From the NCBI RefSeq assembly GCF_036850765.1, contig NC_089490.1:244044562-244108561 (forward strand): a stretch of DNA of 64,000 bases. Reading direction: 5' to 3'. Below are positions 22,701-33,350 of the stretch, one piece after another. Numbering within the stretch: the first letter of the stretch is position 1; each line of letters opens with the position of its first letter. Position numbers and translations under genes: made by a program. The notes under the pieces were generated by a model, which saw nothing but the letters and a program-made list of their open reading frames with translations, was not told the origin of the DNA and searched no databases. The DNA is from Saccopteryx bilineata. Lineage: Eukaryota > Chordata > Mammalia > Chiroptera > Emballonuridae.

Positions 22701-23646
22701 CATATATGCCTCAAGCGATATGAACTTCCCTCTTATCACTGCTTTTGCTGCATCCTATAGATTCTTTTTTTTTTTTTGCATCCTATAGATTCTGATATGT
22801 CGTATTGTCATTTTCATTAGTCTGTATATATCTTTTGATCTCTGCACTTATTTCTTCTTTGACCCATTCATTTTTTAAAAGTATGTTGTTTAGTTTCCAC
22901 ATTTTTGTGGGATTTTTTTCCTCTTTTTTGCAGTTGAATTCTAGTTTCAAGGCTTTATGATCAGAAAATATGCTTGGTAGAACTTCAATTTTTCTGAATT
23001 TGCTGATGTTGTTTTTGTGGCCCAACATATGGTCAATTCTTGAGAATGATCCATGTACACTGGAGAAAAATGTATACTCAGTCACTTTGGGATGAAATGT
23101 CCTGTAGATGTCTATCATATCCAGGTGCTCTAGTGTTTTGTTTAAGGCCACTATGTCTTTGTTGATTCTCTGTTTGGATGACCAATCTAGAGCCGTCAGC
23201 GGTGTATTGAGGTCTCCAAGTATGATTGTATTTTTGTCAGTTTTTGTTTTAAGGTCAATAAGTAGCTGTCTTATATTTTTTGGTGCTCCTTGGTTTGGTG
23301 CATATATATTAAGAATTGTTATGTCTTCTTGATTCAGTGTCCCCTTAGCCATTATGAAATGGCCATTTTTGTCTCTGAGTACTTTTGCTGTCTTGTAGTC
23401 AGCATTATCCGATATGAGTATTGCTACACCTGCTTTTTTTTGGATGTTATTTGCTTGGAGTATTGTTTTCCAGCCTTTCACTTTGAATTTGTTTTTATCC
23501 TTGTTACTTAGATGAGTTTCCTGTAGGCAGCATACAGTTGGATTTTCTTTTTTAATCCATTCTGCTACTCTGTACCTTTTTATTGGTGAGTTTAATCGAT
23601 TTACATTTAGTGTAATTATTGATACTTGTGAGTTCCCTATTGCCAT
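19796..23646 (-). pseudogene. L1 ORF2 (endonuclease-reverse transcriptase), disrupted
   Basis: The start is ATG at 23646. Residues 1-240 form an AP-like endonuclease with N14, E43, D145, N147, D205, D229 and H230 at the positions known for mammalian L1. A TAG at 22783-22785 stops it after 287 codons. Just beyond, a ~28 bp duplication (TGCATCCTATAGATTC repeated around a T run, 22749-22793) shifts the frame and repeats the stop. The reverse transcriptase segment resumes at 22739 with motifs including a FADD catalytic box, and runs to about 21324. More frame changes occur between about 21323 and 20786, and an extra base lies near 20088 just after the zinc-knuckle region (KCWRGC...HCWWEC). The terminal stop is at 19796-19798. 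Intact length would be about 1,275 codons. Confidence 0.9.
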
Positions 23647-23949
23647 TTTATATCTTGCTTTCTGTTAGTTTTGTGTCTTGTTTGATCCTTCTCTTTCGTT
23701 TTTCTATCTTTTGTTTTTATTTGGTTGTATTCCATACATCTTTCCTCTGTTGCTATCTTTTTTATCTCATGTGCTTCTGTGGTGGTTTTTTCAATGGTGG
23801 TTACCTTTGAGTAATGAAAAGGGTCCCTACCCTGTTCATTGTAGCGAACTATTTTGTGAGTACTTTTGTACTCCATCGTCCTTTGCTACTGTTAATCTCC
23901 GTCTTCTCCCCCTCTTTCTTTTTGTTGTTGTCACAGTTTAAATTTGGTT

Positions 23950-24969
23950 TTATTGTGTTCTTCTTGGAGCTTTTACTTGTGGCTCTGTTTTTTTTTTGTT
24001 CTTTGTATCTGATTGGAGAACCCCCTTTAGTAATTCCTGGAGTGGGAGTTTTCTGATGATAAATTCCCTCATCTTTTCTGTATCTGTGAATGTTTTTATT
24101 TCTCCTTCGTATTTGAAGGATAGCTTTGATGGGTATAGTATTCGTGGCTGAAAGTTCCTCTCTTTCAGGACTTTAAATATTGGGGTCCACTCTCTTCTAG
24201 CTTGTAGAGTTTCTGTTGAGAAATCTGATGATAATCTAATGGGCCTTCCTTTATATGTTGTATTCTTCTTTTCCCTGGCTGCCTTGAGAATTTTTTCTTT
24301 GCTGTTGGTTTGTGTCAATTTCATTATGATATGCCTTGGAGTAGGTTTGTTGGGGTTAAGGAAACTTGGAGTTCTGTTTGCTTCTTGAACTTGAGGCTTT
24401 AGTTCTTTCCACAGGCTTGGGAAGTTCTCATCTATTATTTGTTTGAGTATGTTCTCCATTCCATTTTCTCTCTCTTCTCCCTCTGATATACCTATTATTC
24501 TTATGTTATTCTTTTTGATGGAGTCAGATAATTCTTGTAGGTCTATCTCATTTTTTTTAATTTTTGAGTCTCTTTCTTCTTCTCTCTGTTGTGCCTCAAG
24601 TTGCTTGTCTTCTATTTCACTAATCCTCTCTTCTATCTGACCTGTTCCATTTGCTAAGCTTGTTACATCGTTTTTCAGCTCGTGAATTGAGTTTTTCATC
24701 TCTGTTTGATTTGTTTTTATAGTTTCAATTTCCTTGGACATATATTCTTTGTGTTCATTGAGTTGTTTTCTGAGCTCCCTAAATTGCCTTTCTGTGTTTT
24801 CTTGTATATCTCGGAGGATTTTTAGGATTTCTATCTTGAATTCTCTGTCATTTAGCTCCAAGGTTTCCAATATATTAAATTTTTTCTCCATAGATTTTTC
24901 CTCATCTAGCTGTGTTACCTCTCTTTCTTTTGAATCCATGATATTCGATTTTCTCTTCCTTAATGGCAT
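23950..24969 (-). CDS. L1 ORF1 protein, intact (339 aa)
   Basis: The product is an RNA-binding nucleic-acid chaperone that trimerises on L1 RNA in cytoplasmic particles. A basic N-terminus (residues 1-8) is followed by a long coiled coil rich in Glu/Lys heptads (about 35-152). Then comes the RRM-like domain, with the conserved NIRIIGISEGEE strand (155-166) and RHIIMKLT (212-219). The C-terminal domain has ARREWTPIF (257-265) and RILYPSKLSFKYEGE (276-290), and the tail is basic. Length and order match mammalian L1 ORF1p. No stop or frameshift is present, in contrast to ORF2 303 bp downstream. It is translated from L1 RNA driven by the internal promoter at 24970-27393. Whether it is expressed cannot be judged. 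Confidence 0.93.
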   Translation of the reverse strand: MPLRKRKSNIMDSKEREVTQLDEEKSMEKKFNILETLELNDREFKIEILKILRDIQENTERQFRELRKQLNEHKEYMSKEIETIKTNQTEMKNSIHELKNDVTSLANGTGQIEERISEIEDKQLEAQQREEERDSKIKKNEIDLQELSDSIKKNNIRIIGISEGEERENGMENILKQIIDENFPSLWKELKPQVQEANRTPSFLNPNKPTPRHIIMKLTQTNSKEKILKAAREKKNTTYKGRPIRLSSDFSTETLQARREWTPIFKVLKERNFQPRILYPSKLSFKYEGEIKTFTDTEKMREFIIRKLPLQELLKGVLQSDTKNKKKTEPQVKAPRRTQ

Positions 24970-25013
24970 CTGAGGGTGGTTTTGTTGATAGTATTAATGA
25001 GATTTAATAAAGA

Positions 25014-25345
25014 ATAAAAAGTTAAAAAAAATAAAAAAATAAAAAATCGAAAAGAGTTGTTTTTTTAAAAAAAAAAATAATGAAATAAAGAAAAATAAAA
25101 TAAAATAAAAATTTTTTAAAAAAAGGAAATTATTCCCCCCCTCCTTTTTTCCTCTCCTCTCCTCTCCCCTCTTTCTTGAGAAAATCTTGTGGTGGACTGT
25201 GAATTATAACAAACAATGCCTGTGATGGAGGGCCTGAATTGGGGAAAAGTAATAAAGGGGCAAAAAAAGAAAAAAAAAAGGGAAAAAAAAAAAGAAAAAA
25301 GAAAAAAAAAGAGCGTATGGACCCAGAAAAAGCAAATAAGGAAAA
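25014..25345 (+). repeat. A-rich / polypurine-polypyrimidine tract in the L1 5' UTR
   Basis: Long A-rich runs with AAAATAAAA units (25014-25125), a (CTCTC)n patch (25140-25172) and AAAAAGAAAA runs (25261-25313). A second GAGA-rich tract lies at 25610-25730. These low-complexity blocks sit just upstream of ORF1 in L1 orientation. Confidence 0.8.
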
Positions 25346-26221
25346 AATTTGGGTCAAGAATAAAAAGATTTGCTTTTAGGTGTTGGTTGTCTAAGAGTTA
25401 TGATGAGAGGAATAAGAGGAAAACGGAAAAACGGGGGGACAAATTAAAAAATTACTATTGTATTTAGTGGAATAAGAACTAGATAATATGGAGAGCCAGG
25501 GATGGGAGCACTGCTAGTGAGTTAAAAAGGTGAAGTAAAAACCCCCCAAAATGCCACAAACATAGGTTTGAGTCCCAGATAAGATAATTTGTTTGTTATT
25601 GAGGTTTGAATGAGAGGAGATGTAAAGGAGAAAGGAAGAAACTAATATAGAGGGAGAAAAGAAAGAGAGAGAGAGAAAAAAAGAGGGAACCACTAAAAGA
25701 AGAAAAAAGAAAGGAGAGAGAGAGAGAGAGTTAAGGGTTTTGGAGTGCAACCCTCATAGAGAGAAAGGAAGAGAAGAGAAAAGATAATGGGAGATGTAAC
25801 ACTTATGGGTAGTGTAGTTCAAGGAGAGGAGAGAGTAAGACCAGTAGAGAGTTAATCAGCCAAATTGGAGGAGGAAAAAAAAGTATCAAGAATGAAGATA
25901 AGAGAAACAAACGAATAAATATAATAAAATGGGATAGGTTATAAAGTCTGCAGATTATTCTTGATTTTGAGAGGTTATCTTCTTGCTTTTTCTTTTCTCT
26001 CCCTCTTCCTGGTCGGTGACTCTGTACCCCGGGTTCTGCCCCTTTGGCACGCTCAGGTAGAGGTTTGCAGTTGATAAGTCTCTATGGCGATGTCATGTAT
26101 TGTGCTTTAGTCTCGTTGGCAGTCGAAGCTCATTAGCATTTATAGGCTCCGCCAGTGAGAGAGTCCGTGTTCCTGGAGCCTTTCTCCTAGTCTTTCCTTC
26201 CTCAATTAGTAGCCTGATAAT

Positions 26222-26944
26222 CCAGCTATGGGGTTGCTGCTGCCTCTGCCTGGATAGTAAGAGGCTCAAAGAGCTGGCAACTCCCCACTCTATTTCCACT
26301 CAGCACAGGGCTCTGGATAAGGCTCAGTCAGTCAGAGCTGCTAGCATAATCAGGCGGGCTTTCTGCCCACTCAAAGACCTCTGGGTCTGCCACTCTGTCC
26401 GGTAACACAAGCGGGCGCCCACTTCCGGGGCGCTTAGAGGAAACTCTCACTCACTGTCTGCGACCAGGATATCCAGCCAGCAGTCTCACGCTCTGAGTGA
26501 AACCCCCAACTGCAGGGAAAAGTTGCAGCGTTGGAATTGAGTCTCGCTCCGTCCCCGTGCGTGGCTTTTGCAAGGCACTGGGGTGGCTTGAGATTCCGCT
26601 TTGGCCCACACAAAGGCCCCTGACTCTGCCCCTCTGTGCGATAACATGGGCGCGCACTGCCAAGGCACTCGGAGGAATTGCTCACTCCTTATCTGCGCGC
26701 GCAAACCAGGATATGAGGCCGGCCGCGTTTCCCTCTGAGTGAAACCCCCTCCAGCACGGAAAATCTCCACCGTTGGAATTAGTTCTCACTCACTCCCGTG
26801 TGTGGCTTTCCCAGGGCGCTGGGGCTGCCCAGAGACTCTGCCCTCGGCCCACAGAAAGGCCTCTGACCCTGCCTCTCCATGGGGCAACACGGGCACCCAC
26901 TCTCGGGGCCTAGGAAGAAATTCTCGCCCACTAACTGCGCACCG
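26222..26944 (-). repeat. Tandem ~241 bp monomers in the L1 5' UTR
   Basis: The landmark ACCAGGA occurs at 26463, 26705 and 26945, spacings of 242 and 240 bp. Between landmarks the blocks align clearly: CTCTGAGTGAAACCCC at about 26491 and 26732, GTTGGAATT at about 26533 and 26774, and similar GGCCCACA-AAAGGCC phrases. A partial third monomer (about 26360-26462) aligns to the same last part of the unit. Divergence between monomers is noticeable, perhaps 25-30%. Confidence 0.8.
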
Positions 26945-27393
26945 ACCAGGAGACCGGGTAAAATGGCCGCTCTGCTTGTCTTTCTTTGTTTGGGTTTGGC
27001 GCGAGTGTTAGCTTGTACTGCCCGGGTTGCCACAGGATCAGATTTTCCTCGGCTTGGATCTCTATGCCACAGCCTGGTTCGGCCGTTTGTGCCGCGGCGG
27101 CCTGGATCTATTCACCCCCTTTGCCCGCCTCAGTTTCTATATTCACAGTTCCCAGAGAAAGCCGCCCTGTTTAGGTTAGTGAGGAAGGCGGAGCATTTCT
27201 TACTCCCTATTTCCTTCGGGGTTTGGTTATATATTTAGCCTATTTTTCACTCAATCATACCTTTGGGTGTATTGCGAAGCACCTGGAAACTCCAAATATA
27301 GGTTTTTCTGTTTCTGGTTGAAGATCTTGTTGAGTTTTGGGGGAGATTTATCGGTATCACTTCCTACCCCGCCATTACTCTGACGTCATCTCC

Positions 27394-27407
27394 TTGTTTA
27401 CATTTTT
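27394..27407 (+). repeat. Target-site duplication of full-length L1 (5' side)
   Basis: TTGTTTACATTTTT, an exact copy of 19524-19537, followed by AAAGGAAAC. Confidence 0.85.
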
Positions 27408-28960
27408 AAAGGAAACTATCTCATTTCATTCTTGTCACAACCCTATAAGTAAAACAAGGCAAATGTTCACACTCATTTCCATTGTACACATGAGAAAACT
27501 GCTACCCTAGGTAGTTGAGTTAAACCACTCATATCATTAAAAGCAGCAAAGCAAAAGAAGAAACTTGGTTTTCTCTCTTCTGGTCTTCTCATGAACAGTG
27601 AGGGTGAGATTAAGGAGAATATAGCTTCATCTTCCAAAGCTGGGGTTTGCACAGCTATTGAGCCAATAAAATCCACAGAAAATAACCAAGAAACACACTC
27701 TGGGGTAGCCTGGACTCTAAGATCAAGAGTAATATTGGGGCTGTTTTAACTAAGCTGTGAAAATACAGCTAATTTGATATGCTGAGAAAATGATCATGTG
27801 CAAATATAGTTCTATAGTTAATGGTTCAGCACTGAAAATTACCAAGTGTCAATTAAAACTATCTTGATTTCTTTGTGAGCCGAGTTTTCCCAGTCTGATG
27901 TGAGGACAGCCGGCAGGCTCAGGGGGGTCACAGCGCTCATTAGAAACCGGCCACCGCCAGCCAGTCTCTCCACCGGGTGGCTCACGCTCACCGTCTCCCG
28001 CGAAACTGAATTATAATGCACTACAGCAATGAAAAACGTACGCTCATTTTTCACGACTTTTCCCTTTGCCTCTACCAGAGACCAGAGTTTTGGCATCTTT
28101 ATTGTGTCATTAATTTTAGTTATGCTCTAAACATGGAGTAAGGAGGTCTTCAAGGCTACGGGTGACTGACAGTGTTTAGACGAGTTCAATTAAGTTTCTT
28201 GTGTTTGGAGAATCTTGAGAAGATAAATAAATCACCGAGACTTTCATTATGAAAACCGCCACTTGGCAACAGTGATGCTTCTGGGAAAGCAACGAAGATT
28301 TATGTCCAAGGCCGGGGACAGACAGCCCATGGGGCGCACTGTGCGGGAGCCGCCTCCCTGGCACAGAGTGAACTAAACAAAGCCTCCACCTGTGAGTGCG
28401 TGCCACCTGTCGCCACCCAGACACACCTTTTCCAGTTCTCTCCTTGCTAAGGCTGTGGATGGAGAGCCTTCCTTCACTCATGTTCGTCACACGGGCTTAT
28501 GGTGAGGAGGTGGTGCCCATCAGCGATCGATAATTCCGTGGCAACACATCTGAGCCCTGCTGTTCAGTTCCCAGGACCTCCCAGGACCCCCTGCTCTGCT
28601 CTTCAAGTCCTGTTTTCTCCTAGGACTCCTTTCTACCCTGGGCACAGCCTTCACACAGAGAGAACAGGGACCTGTGAGCCCTTCAGAATTCCCAGCGGGA
28701 GCAGTGCACCATCCTCCCTCATTCCTTGTCCCCGTGGCCTCCCTCCATCCCAGGGGCATCTGTGAACAACACTTATGAAGATCTCAGAAGTCATTACGAA
28801 GATCAAGGAAATTTGTATGCAAAACAAATTATTAAGCAGATTAAGGAATTACTGTTAATTTTGTTGCTTGTTTATGCTATGATGGTCATGTAAAAAATTT
28901 TAAGGCATATAAATTAGCACTATACTCTGAGATACTTACAGATGAAATGACATAAGGCCT
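27408..28960. other. Low-copy DNA; CpG-bearing candidate conserved non-coding block
   Basis: About 27840-28110 and 28150-28340 are non-repetitive. They hold several CpGs and short AT-rich motif clusters, for example TTTATTGTGTCATTAATTTT at about 28096. That pattern resembles conserved regulatory DNA. No open frame with a recognisable domain exists. Confidence 0.35.
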
Positions 28961-29836
28961 GAGTTTGCTTTTTAAATACTTCAGAAAGAAAGGGGTGGGG
29001 GGCATACCAGCAGGATCTTGTCATAGGACAGAAACCACACCATTGATTGTCATGGAGAATTGAACATGAACTATTAACCAGGTCACTGAACAGCAGAGAG
29101 GATCAGAGGTGCCGCGGGCAGGGCAGCTGCAGGGAGCAACAGGCCCAGGGGTGGGGAACACCGGGAAGGGGTCACAATGACCAGAACCCAGAGGCTCGGA
29201 GTCGGAGCCCCTCAGCTAGAACACAGACCTCTGAGAAGAGGACAGTATTAGTCTCTGAGCCCGAGGAAGGGCTCTCACAGCCTCAGAAATCTCGGGATAA
29301 CTCCAAAAGGTACTCTGGCTGCCTGCTGTCCTTGACGGGGGTGGTGAGGCCAGTTTCTGTGCTAGAAAAAGTGCAAACTGGACATTCCTGTTGCTCTGGA
29401 AGGGCTGACCGCTGCCAGGGTGAAGCAGCATCGTGGAGAGGTTCAACAGAGAGCCCAGGAAGAGGCAGGTCCCTCTCCCTCCTGGGCCTCAGCCTCCCTC
29501 TAGCATCTGCATTGGTGGAGTCCAGTAGGGAGCCAGCTGGCAGAACAGAGGTGAGGTTGGAAGAGACCCAGCCCCAGCACCTCAGAGAGCATGCAGCAGG
29601 GGGGCTGGAGCTGAGAGAACAGCTTAACAAGTGGCAGGAGGGGACACACAGAACCATGGAGGTTCACTGTTGAAATTGGGTGGTGTGGGGGGTTGATATA
29701 CTATTCTCTCTAGTTCTGTGCATGTTTGAAAATTTTCTATAGTTAAGGTAAAAAAGAGGAGCTGACAGGCTTACTTTTTAAAAAATCTTTTAAACTGTTG
29801 GTGTTATTATTTTAAACATATCAAAAATTTTAACAG
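28961..29836. other. GC-richer low-copy DNA, possibly an old interspersed repeat
   Basis: A frame of 208 codons at 29047-29673 has biased Arg/Ser/Gly/Glu content but no domain. The end of the block (GTTGATATACTATTCTCTCT...GAAAATTTTCTATAGTTAAG, about 29691-29748) looks like the 3' end of an old LINE or LTR. Confidence 0.4.
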
Positions 29837-30140
29837 GTTCGATTCCTGGCCAGGGCACACAGGAGAAGCGACTATCTGCTTCTCCACCTCTCCCCCTCTC
29901 CTTCCTCTCTGTCTCTCTCTTCCCCTGCTGCAGCCAAGGGTCCATTGGAGCAAAGTTGGCCCTGGCACTGAGGATGGCTCCATGGCCTCTGCCTCAGGCA
30001 CTAGAATGGCTTTGGTTGCAAAGGAGCAACAGCCCAGATGGGCAGAGCATTATCCCCCTGGTGGGCACATGCAGGAGCCTGTCTCTCTGCCTCCCCACTT
30101 CTCACTTCAGAAAAAAATTAAAATTAAAAAAATTTTTTTT
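29837..30140 (+). mobile_element. VES-type SINE, 5'-truncated
   Basis: It begins at the B box (GGTTCGATTCCTGGCCAGGG) and so lacks the A box, then follows the VES body (CCATTGGAGCAAAG, CTGCCTCAGGCACTAGAATG) to CACTTCAGAAAAAAATT. It is more diverged than the copies at 11891 and 17173. Confidence 0.88.
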
Positions 30141-31795
30141 AATGAAAACCAACATATTTTTTAAAGATATACAATTCTGCCATTAAAGAAAAAAAATTCT
30201 TGTTTAGATAACATTTTATGTACTGGCCCTCTCAGTACACAGAGAATTCAATTTAATCCTCTTTACCCTTTCTCTGTCTTTATTTTTCTACTTTAAGACC
30301 AAGTTGAGTTCTCAGCCTCCATTTGCATTTAAGGACATGACCTAGCTCATTGTGAGATTGCCAAAATTACATTTTAACTTTTCTTCATGCATCTTTTCTT
30401 TTGTTCTTTCATCATTGCTACTCCTTTTGAACTCCCTGCAGCTAGCCCATGGACACAGCATAATCCACGGCGTTCAGTGGAACCACCAGGAAAGGCTGCT
30501 GTGGGAAATAAGCTGTGAGCCCCAATGGAACCCTCTGTGTCACCTGGGCCAAGGCTGGGCATGTCATTCTTCTTTCCAGTCTATAGGCTGCCCCTAGCCC
30601 AACACAGAAATGGTCATAAAATACATTACACCTCAACTGAAGAGTATGAACGATTCCAGGCAAACCCCTACCCTGTCAAATTTGAATAGTTTGTTTTAGA
30701 AAGACTACCCTTGCTAAAACGTAAAGAGTGAATTAAGTAAGAGCAAGACAGGGGCTAAGGAGAATTCTGAAACAGTAATTCAGAAAAAAAGTGGATAACA
30801 ACCTGGAATAATAAGATAATGGCAAGGGATGAAAAGCATTTAAGTGGTCCAAGAATTATTAAGGAGATGGAACCTACAGGATTTGAACATGCATTGGAAG
30901 TGGAGCCGCAAGACAGAAAAGTTGAAAGTGACTTCTACATTTCTTGTCTGTATGATTCGGTAAGTGGTTGACGCTCTCATTCACCAAGAGAGAAAATACA
31001 GGGGGAATAATTAGAGGGAGGAGATGTTGAGTCTTTCTTGAGTGTGAAGATTCTGAGGGACATCCATGCAGGGGTGTAAAATATACAGATACAGGGTCCA
31101 AGAACCTGGGCTTTGAAGGATAAGGGATAAAGGGATAAAGGAAGAGTTCTTCTTTTGGTTTTGATAAATAATTGCATTTGTTTTTAATCCCGCAAAGATA
31201 CACAAATATAGTATTTGAGTTGTAACAAAATCAAACAGCATACACAAAGAGTCTCTTGAATACCCTCCCCCCAGGTTCATTTCTCCTTATATGTAACTGC
31301 TATTATTGCCTTACTTCTAGATACATGCAGAATTTCTTCCTGTCTTTACATACTAGATACATGGCTTACAGAACTGTGTGTTGTTTGTTTGTTTACCTGA
31401 AAGGTATATGGCAGTCTTAGGTCTGGTTCTGCATGCAGGGGAGTTAATGGGGGAATGGATTGTTGGGACAACACCTGTAAGGGAGTCAGGGAGCTAGGCT
31501 GGGCAGAAGAACAGGCTGAACTGTGGAGCAAGTCCAACTGATGTCTCTGCCACATTACTGGGGCAGTCTAGCACTAGGACAGGCCTTCAGGCAAAGGGAC
31601 TAGGCCATTTTACCCTCACATTATACTCAGTCCTGACAGAGCTGCTCCTGAAGAGGGGACTGAGGGAAATTCCCAGAGAGGGCCTTCCCTGGGCTCCTTC
31701 TGCAGCCACACCCCTACAGCTGGAGAAATGAGTGCAGTGAGCTGGAAGGGACACCTGAGGACACATCACAGTATCCCCTTTACAGGCCGCACACA
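30141..31795. other. Low-copy DNA, no gene recognised
   Basis: Short frames on both strands lack domains. AT-rich and GC-balanced patches alternate, and no repeat was confidently named. Confidence 0.4.
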
Positions 31796-31829
31796 CAGCG
31801 TGTGAAACTTGTTTGTAAACCTAAGACTA

Positions 31830-31990
31830 TGTCCTGGAGGTCATTCCTAGCTAAAATGATCTTATCCTTTTTAACGGCTAGATAGTATTCCACCTGATGA
31901 TGTATCACAGTCTCTATAATCATTCTTATTAATGGACATTCAAGTTGTTTCCAACTCTTTACTGTTAGACACAGACCTGCAGGTCAAATT
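31830..31990. mobile_element. Old L1-derived fragment
   Basis: TAGATAGTATTCCACCTGAT...AATGGACATTCAAGTTGTTT...CCAACTCTTTACTGTTAGAC matches the widespread L1 3'-region phrase (AGTATTCCA...GGACATTTAGGTTGTTTCCA). Confidence 0.6.
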
Positions 31991-32896
31991 AACTTCCAGC
32001 TTCTGGTAATAAGGGAATGAGTTCCCCACTAGAAGAACCTGGATATTATACAAAAGCAAACTACCCAAAGTCACTGGAGAGTGAACAGAAGCAGACAGGC
32101 TGCTGTGGGGAATAAACACTTGGTGGGAGAGGAGGGCTATGATGTAAGTTCCCCATTTCTGTGGCTTTTAGTCTCGGGTTAATATGGTTCACTTGGCATT
32201 TTGGCACCTGCTGGAGAGGGCACTGGTGGAAAAACCCACAGTCTTTCTGGTTAGCAGAATCAGAAAAGTGAAGCTGGGAAACTTGCTGAAGTGAGTGGAG
32301 GAATCTCGGGAGGAGAGAGAAAGAAGCCAGAGAAGGTCCCTCAATTCTGTCCCCCCCACGTCTCAGGCTGGCCTATGAGCCACGCACGCATGGAGCAAAA
32401 GAAAACACTTCAGCTAAAGCAAATGATTTGAATCAAGACCAGAGCTGCTGCCTAAAGAAACACAGTCTGTGGTTCAAGCCTAGCCAAGAGATTTGCCTGC
32501 TACAGCAAAGGAAATAATACACATCAGAGAAAAACAACAAACACCAGAATCTTCATAATTTCCCATTCATAATGGACATGATAATTCCAAAGTGACTTGA
32601 CATATGAAGAATCAGGGAAATGGAGCACATTTCCAAGAGAAGAGAAACTGAAACAAATCGGACCTTGAGATGAACCAGATGCTGAACTAACTGATACTGT
32701 CAAGGCAGCTATCTGAACTCTCCTTGATAAAGTAAAGTGAAGTATGTACTCAGTAAGTGAAAACAGAAAACTCAGCAGAGATACTTAAACAACAACAAAG
32801 AAGTAGAAATTCTAAATCTGAAAAATATAGTAACTGAAAATTTTAAATTACTGAATAAACTTTAATAACTAAATGGAGCTGTTTCAAAGTAAGTGA

Positions 32897-33096
32897 GCCA
32901 GACCTGTGGTGGCGCAGTAGAAAGAGTGTTGACCTGGATTGCTGGGTTCACTGGTTTCAAGCCCTGGGCTTGCCTGGTCAGGGCACATACAACAAGCAAT
33001 CAACAAACTACTAAAGTGAAGCAACTATGAGTTAATACTTCTTGCTCTCTCCTCTCTTCTCTCTGTAAAGTCAATAAATAAAATCCTTTTTTTTAA
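32897..33096 (+). mobile_element. tRNA-derived SINE (GACCTGTGGTGGCGCAGT type)
   Basis: Head CAGACCTGTGGTGGCGCAGT, a degraded B box (GGTTTCAAGCCCTG), GGTCAGGGCACATAC, a CTCT-rich body and a T/A tail. It abuts the next SINE directly. Confidence 0.8.
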
Positions 33097-33350
33097 AGGC
33101 CCTGGCTTAATAGCTCAGTTGGTTAGAACATCACCTTGAAGCACAGAGGTTGCCAGTTCAATCCCAAGTCAGGGCCCATACACGAACAGATTGATGTTCC
33201 TCTCTCTCTCTTTCTCTCTCTCTCTCTCTTTTTCTCTCTTTCTCTCTGTCTCAATCTCTCTCTCGCTCTCTTTCTTCCCTTCTCACTAAAATCAGAAAGA
33301 AAGAAAGAAAAAAAAAAGAAAGAAAGAAAAAAAAGGAAGAAAGAGAAATG
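33097..33350 (+). mobile_element. tRNA-derived SINE (GGCCCTGGC..GGTTAGA type), tandem to previous
   Basis: Head GGCCCTGGCTTAATAGCTCA with A box, B box CAGTTCAATCCC, GTCAGGGCCCATAC, a (CT)n expansion at 33199-33280 and an (AAAG)n tail. It probably inserted into the A tail of its neighbour. Confidence 0.8.

Larger units (their letters stand above)
19538..27393 (-). mobile_element. L1: Full-length young L1 LINE (~7.86 kb)
   Basis: Complete from 5' end to tail, read leftwards. The 5' UTR is about 24970-27393. ORF1 is 23950-24969 and the inter-ORF gap is 303 bp. ORF2 is 19796-23646, followed by a short G-rich 3' UTR and an A-rich tail interrupted by T (plus-strand 19538-19574). Target duplications are 14 bp. 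It encodes an RNA-binding chaperone and an endonuclease/reverse transcriptase, but ORF2 is broken, so this copy is probably not autonomous. Low decay of ORF1, endonuclease and the CpG-rich promoter points to a recent family. The 5' UTR is long for a mammalian L1 and contains tandem monomers. Confidence 0.95.
24970..27393 (-). promoter_or_regulatory. L1 5' UTR and internal promoter
   Basis: The region is about 2.4 kb. The element's first bases, on its own strand, read GGAGATGACGTCAGAGTAAT then GGCGGGG. They hold a full CRE palindrome TGACGTCA (27381-27388) and a YY1-like ATGGC (27371-27375). The distal half is CpG-rich (26030-27190). About two and a half ~241 bp monomers lie at 26222-26944. 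The half nearest ORF1 (about 25010-25930) is A/purine-rich on the plus strand, so pyrimidine-rich in L1 sense. Mouse L1 uses monomer arrays as RNA polymerase II promoters, and the same role is inferred here. Confidence 0.8.

Noticed and set aside
26093..27238. Series of overlapping 60-119 codon frames on both strands
   Set aside because: They fall in the CpG-rich L1 5' UTR monomers, where stop codons are scarce by composition. No known L1 ORF0 was recognised.
29047..29673. 208-codon frame on the plus strand
   Set aside because: Low-complexity Arg/Gly/Ser/Glu composition reflects local GC content; the opposite strand has a similar frame. No domain.
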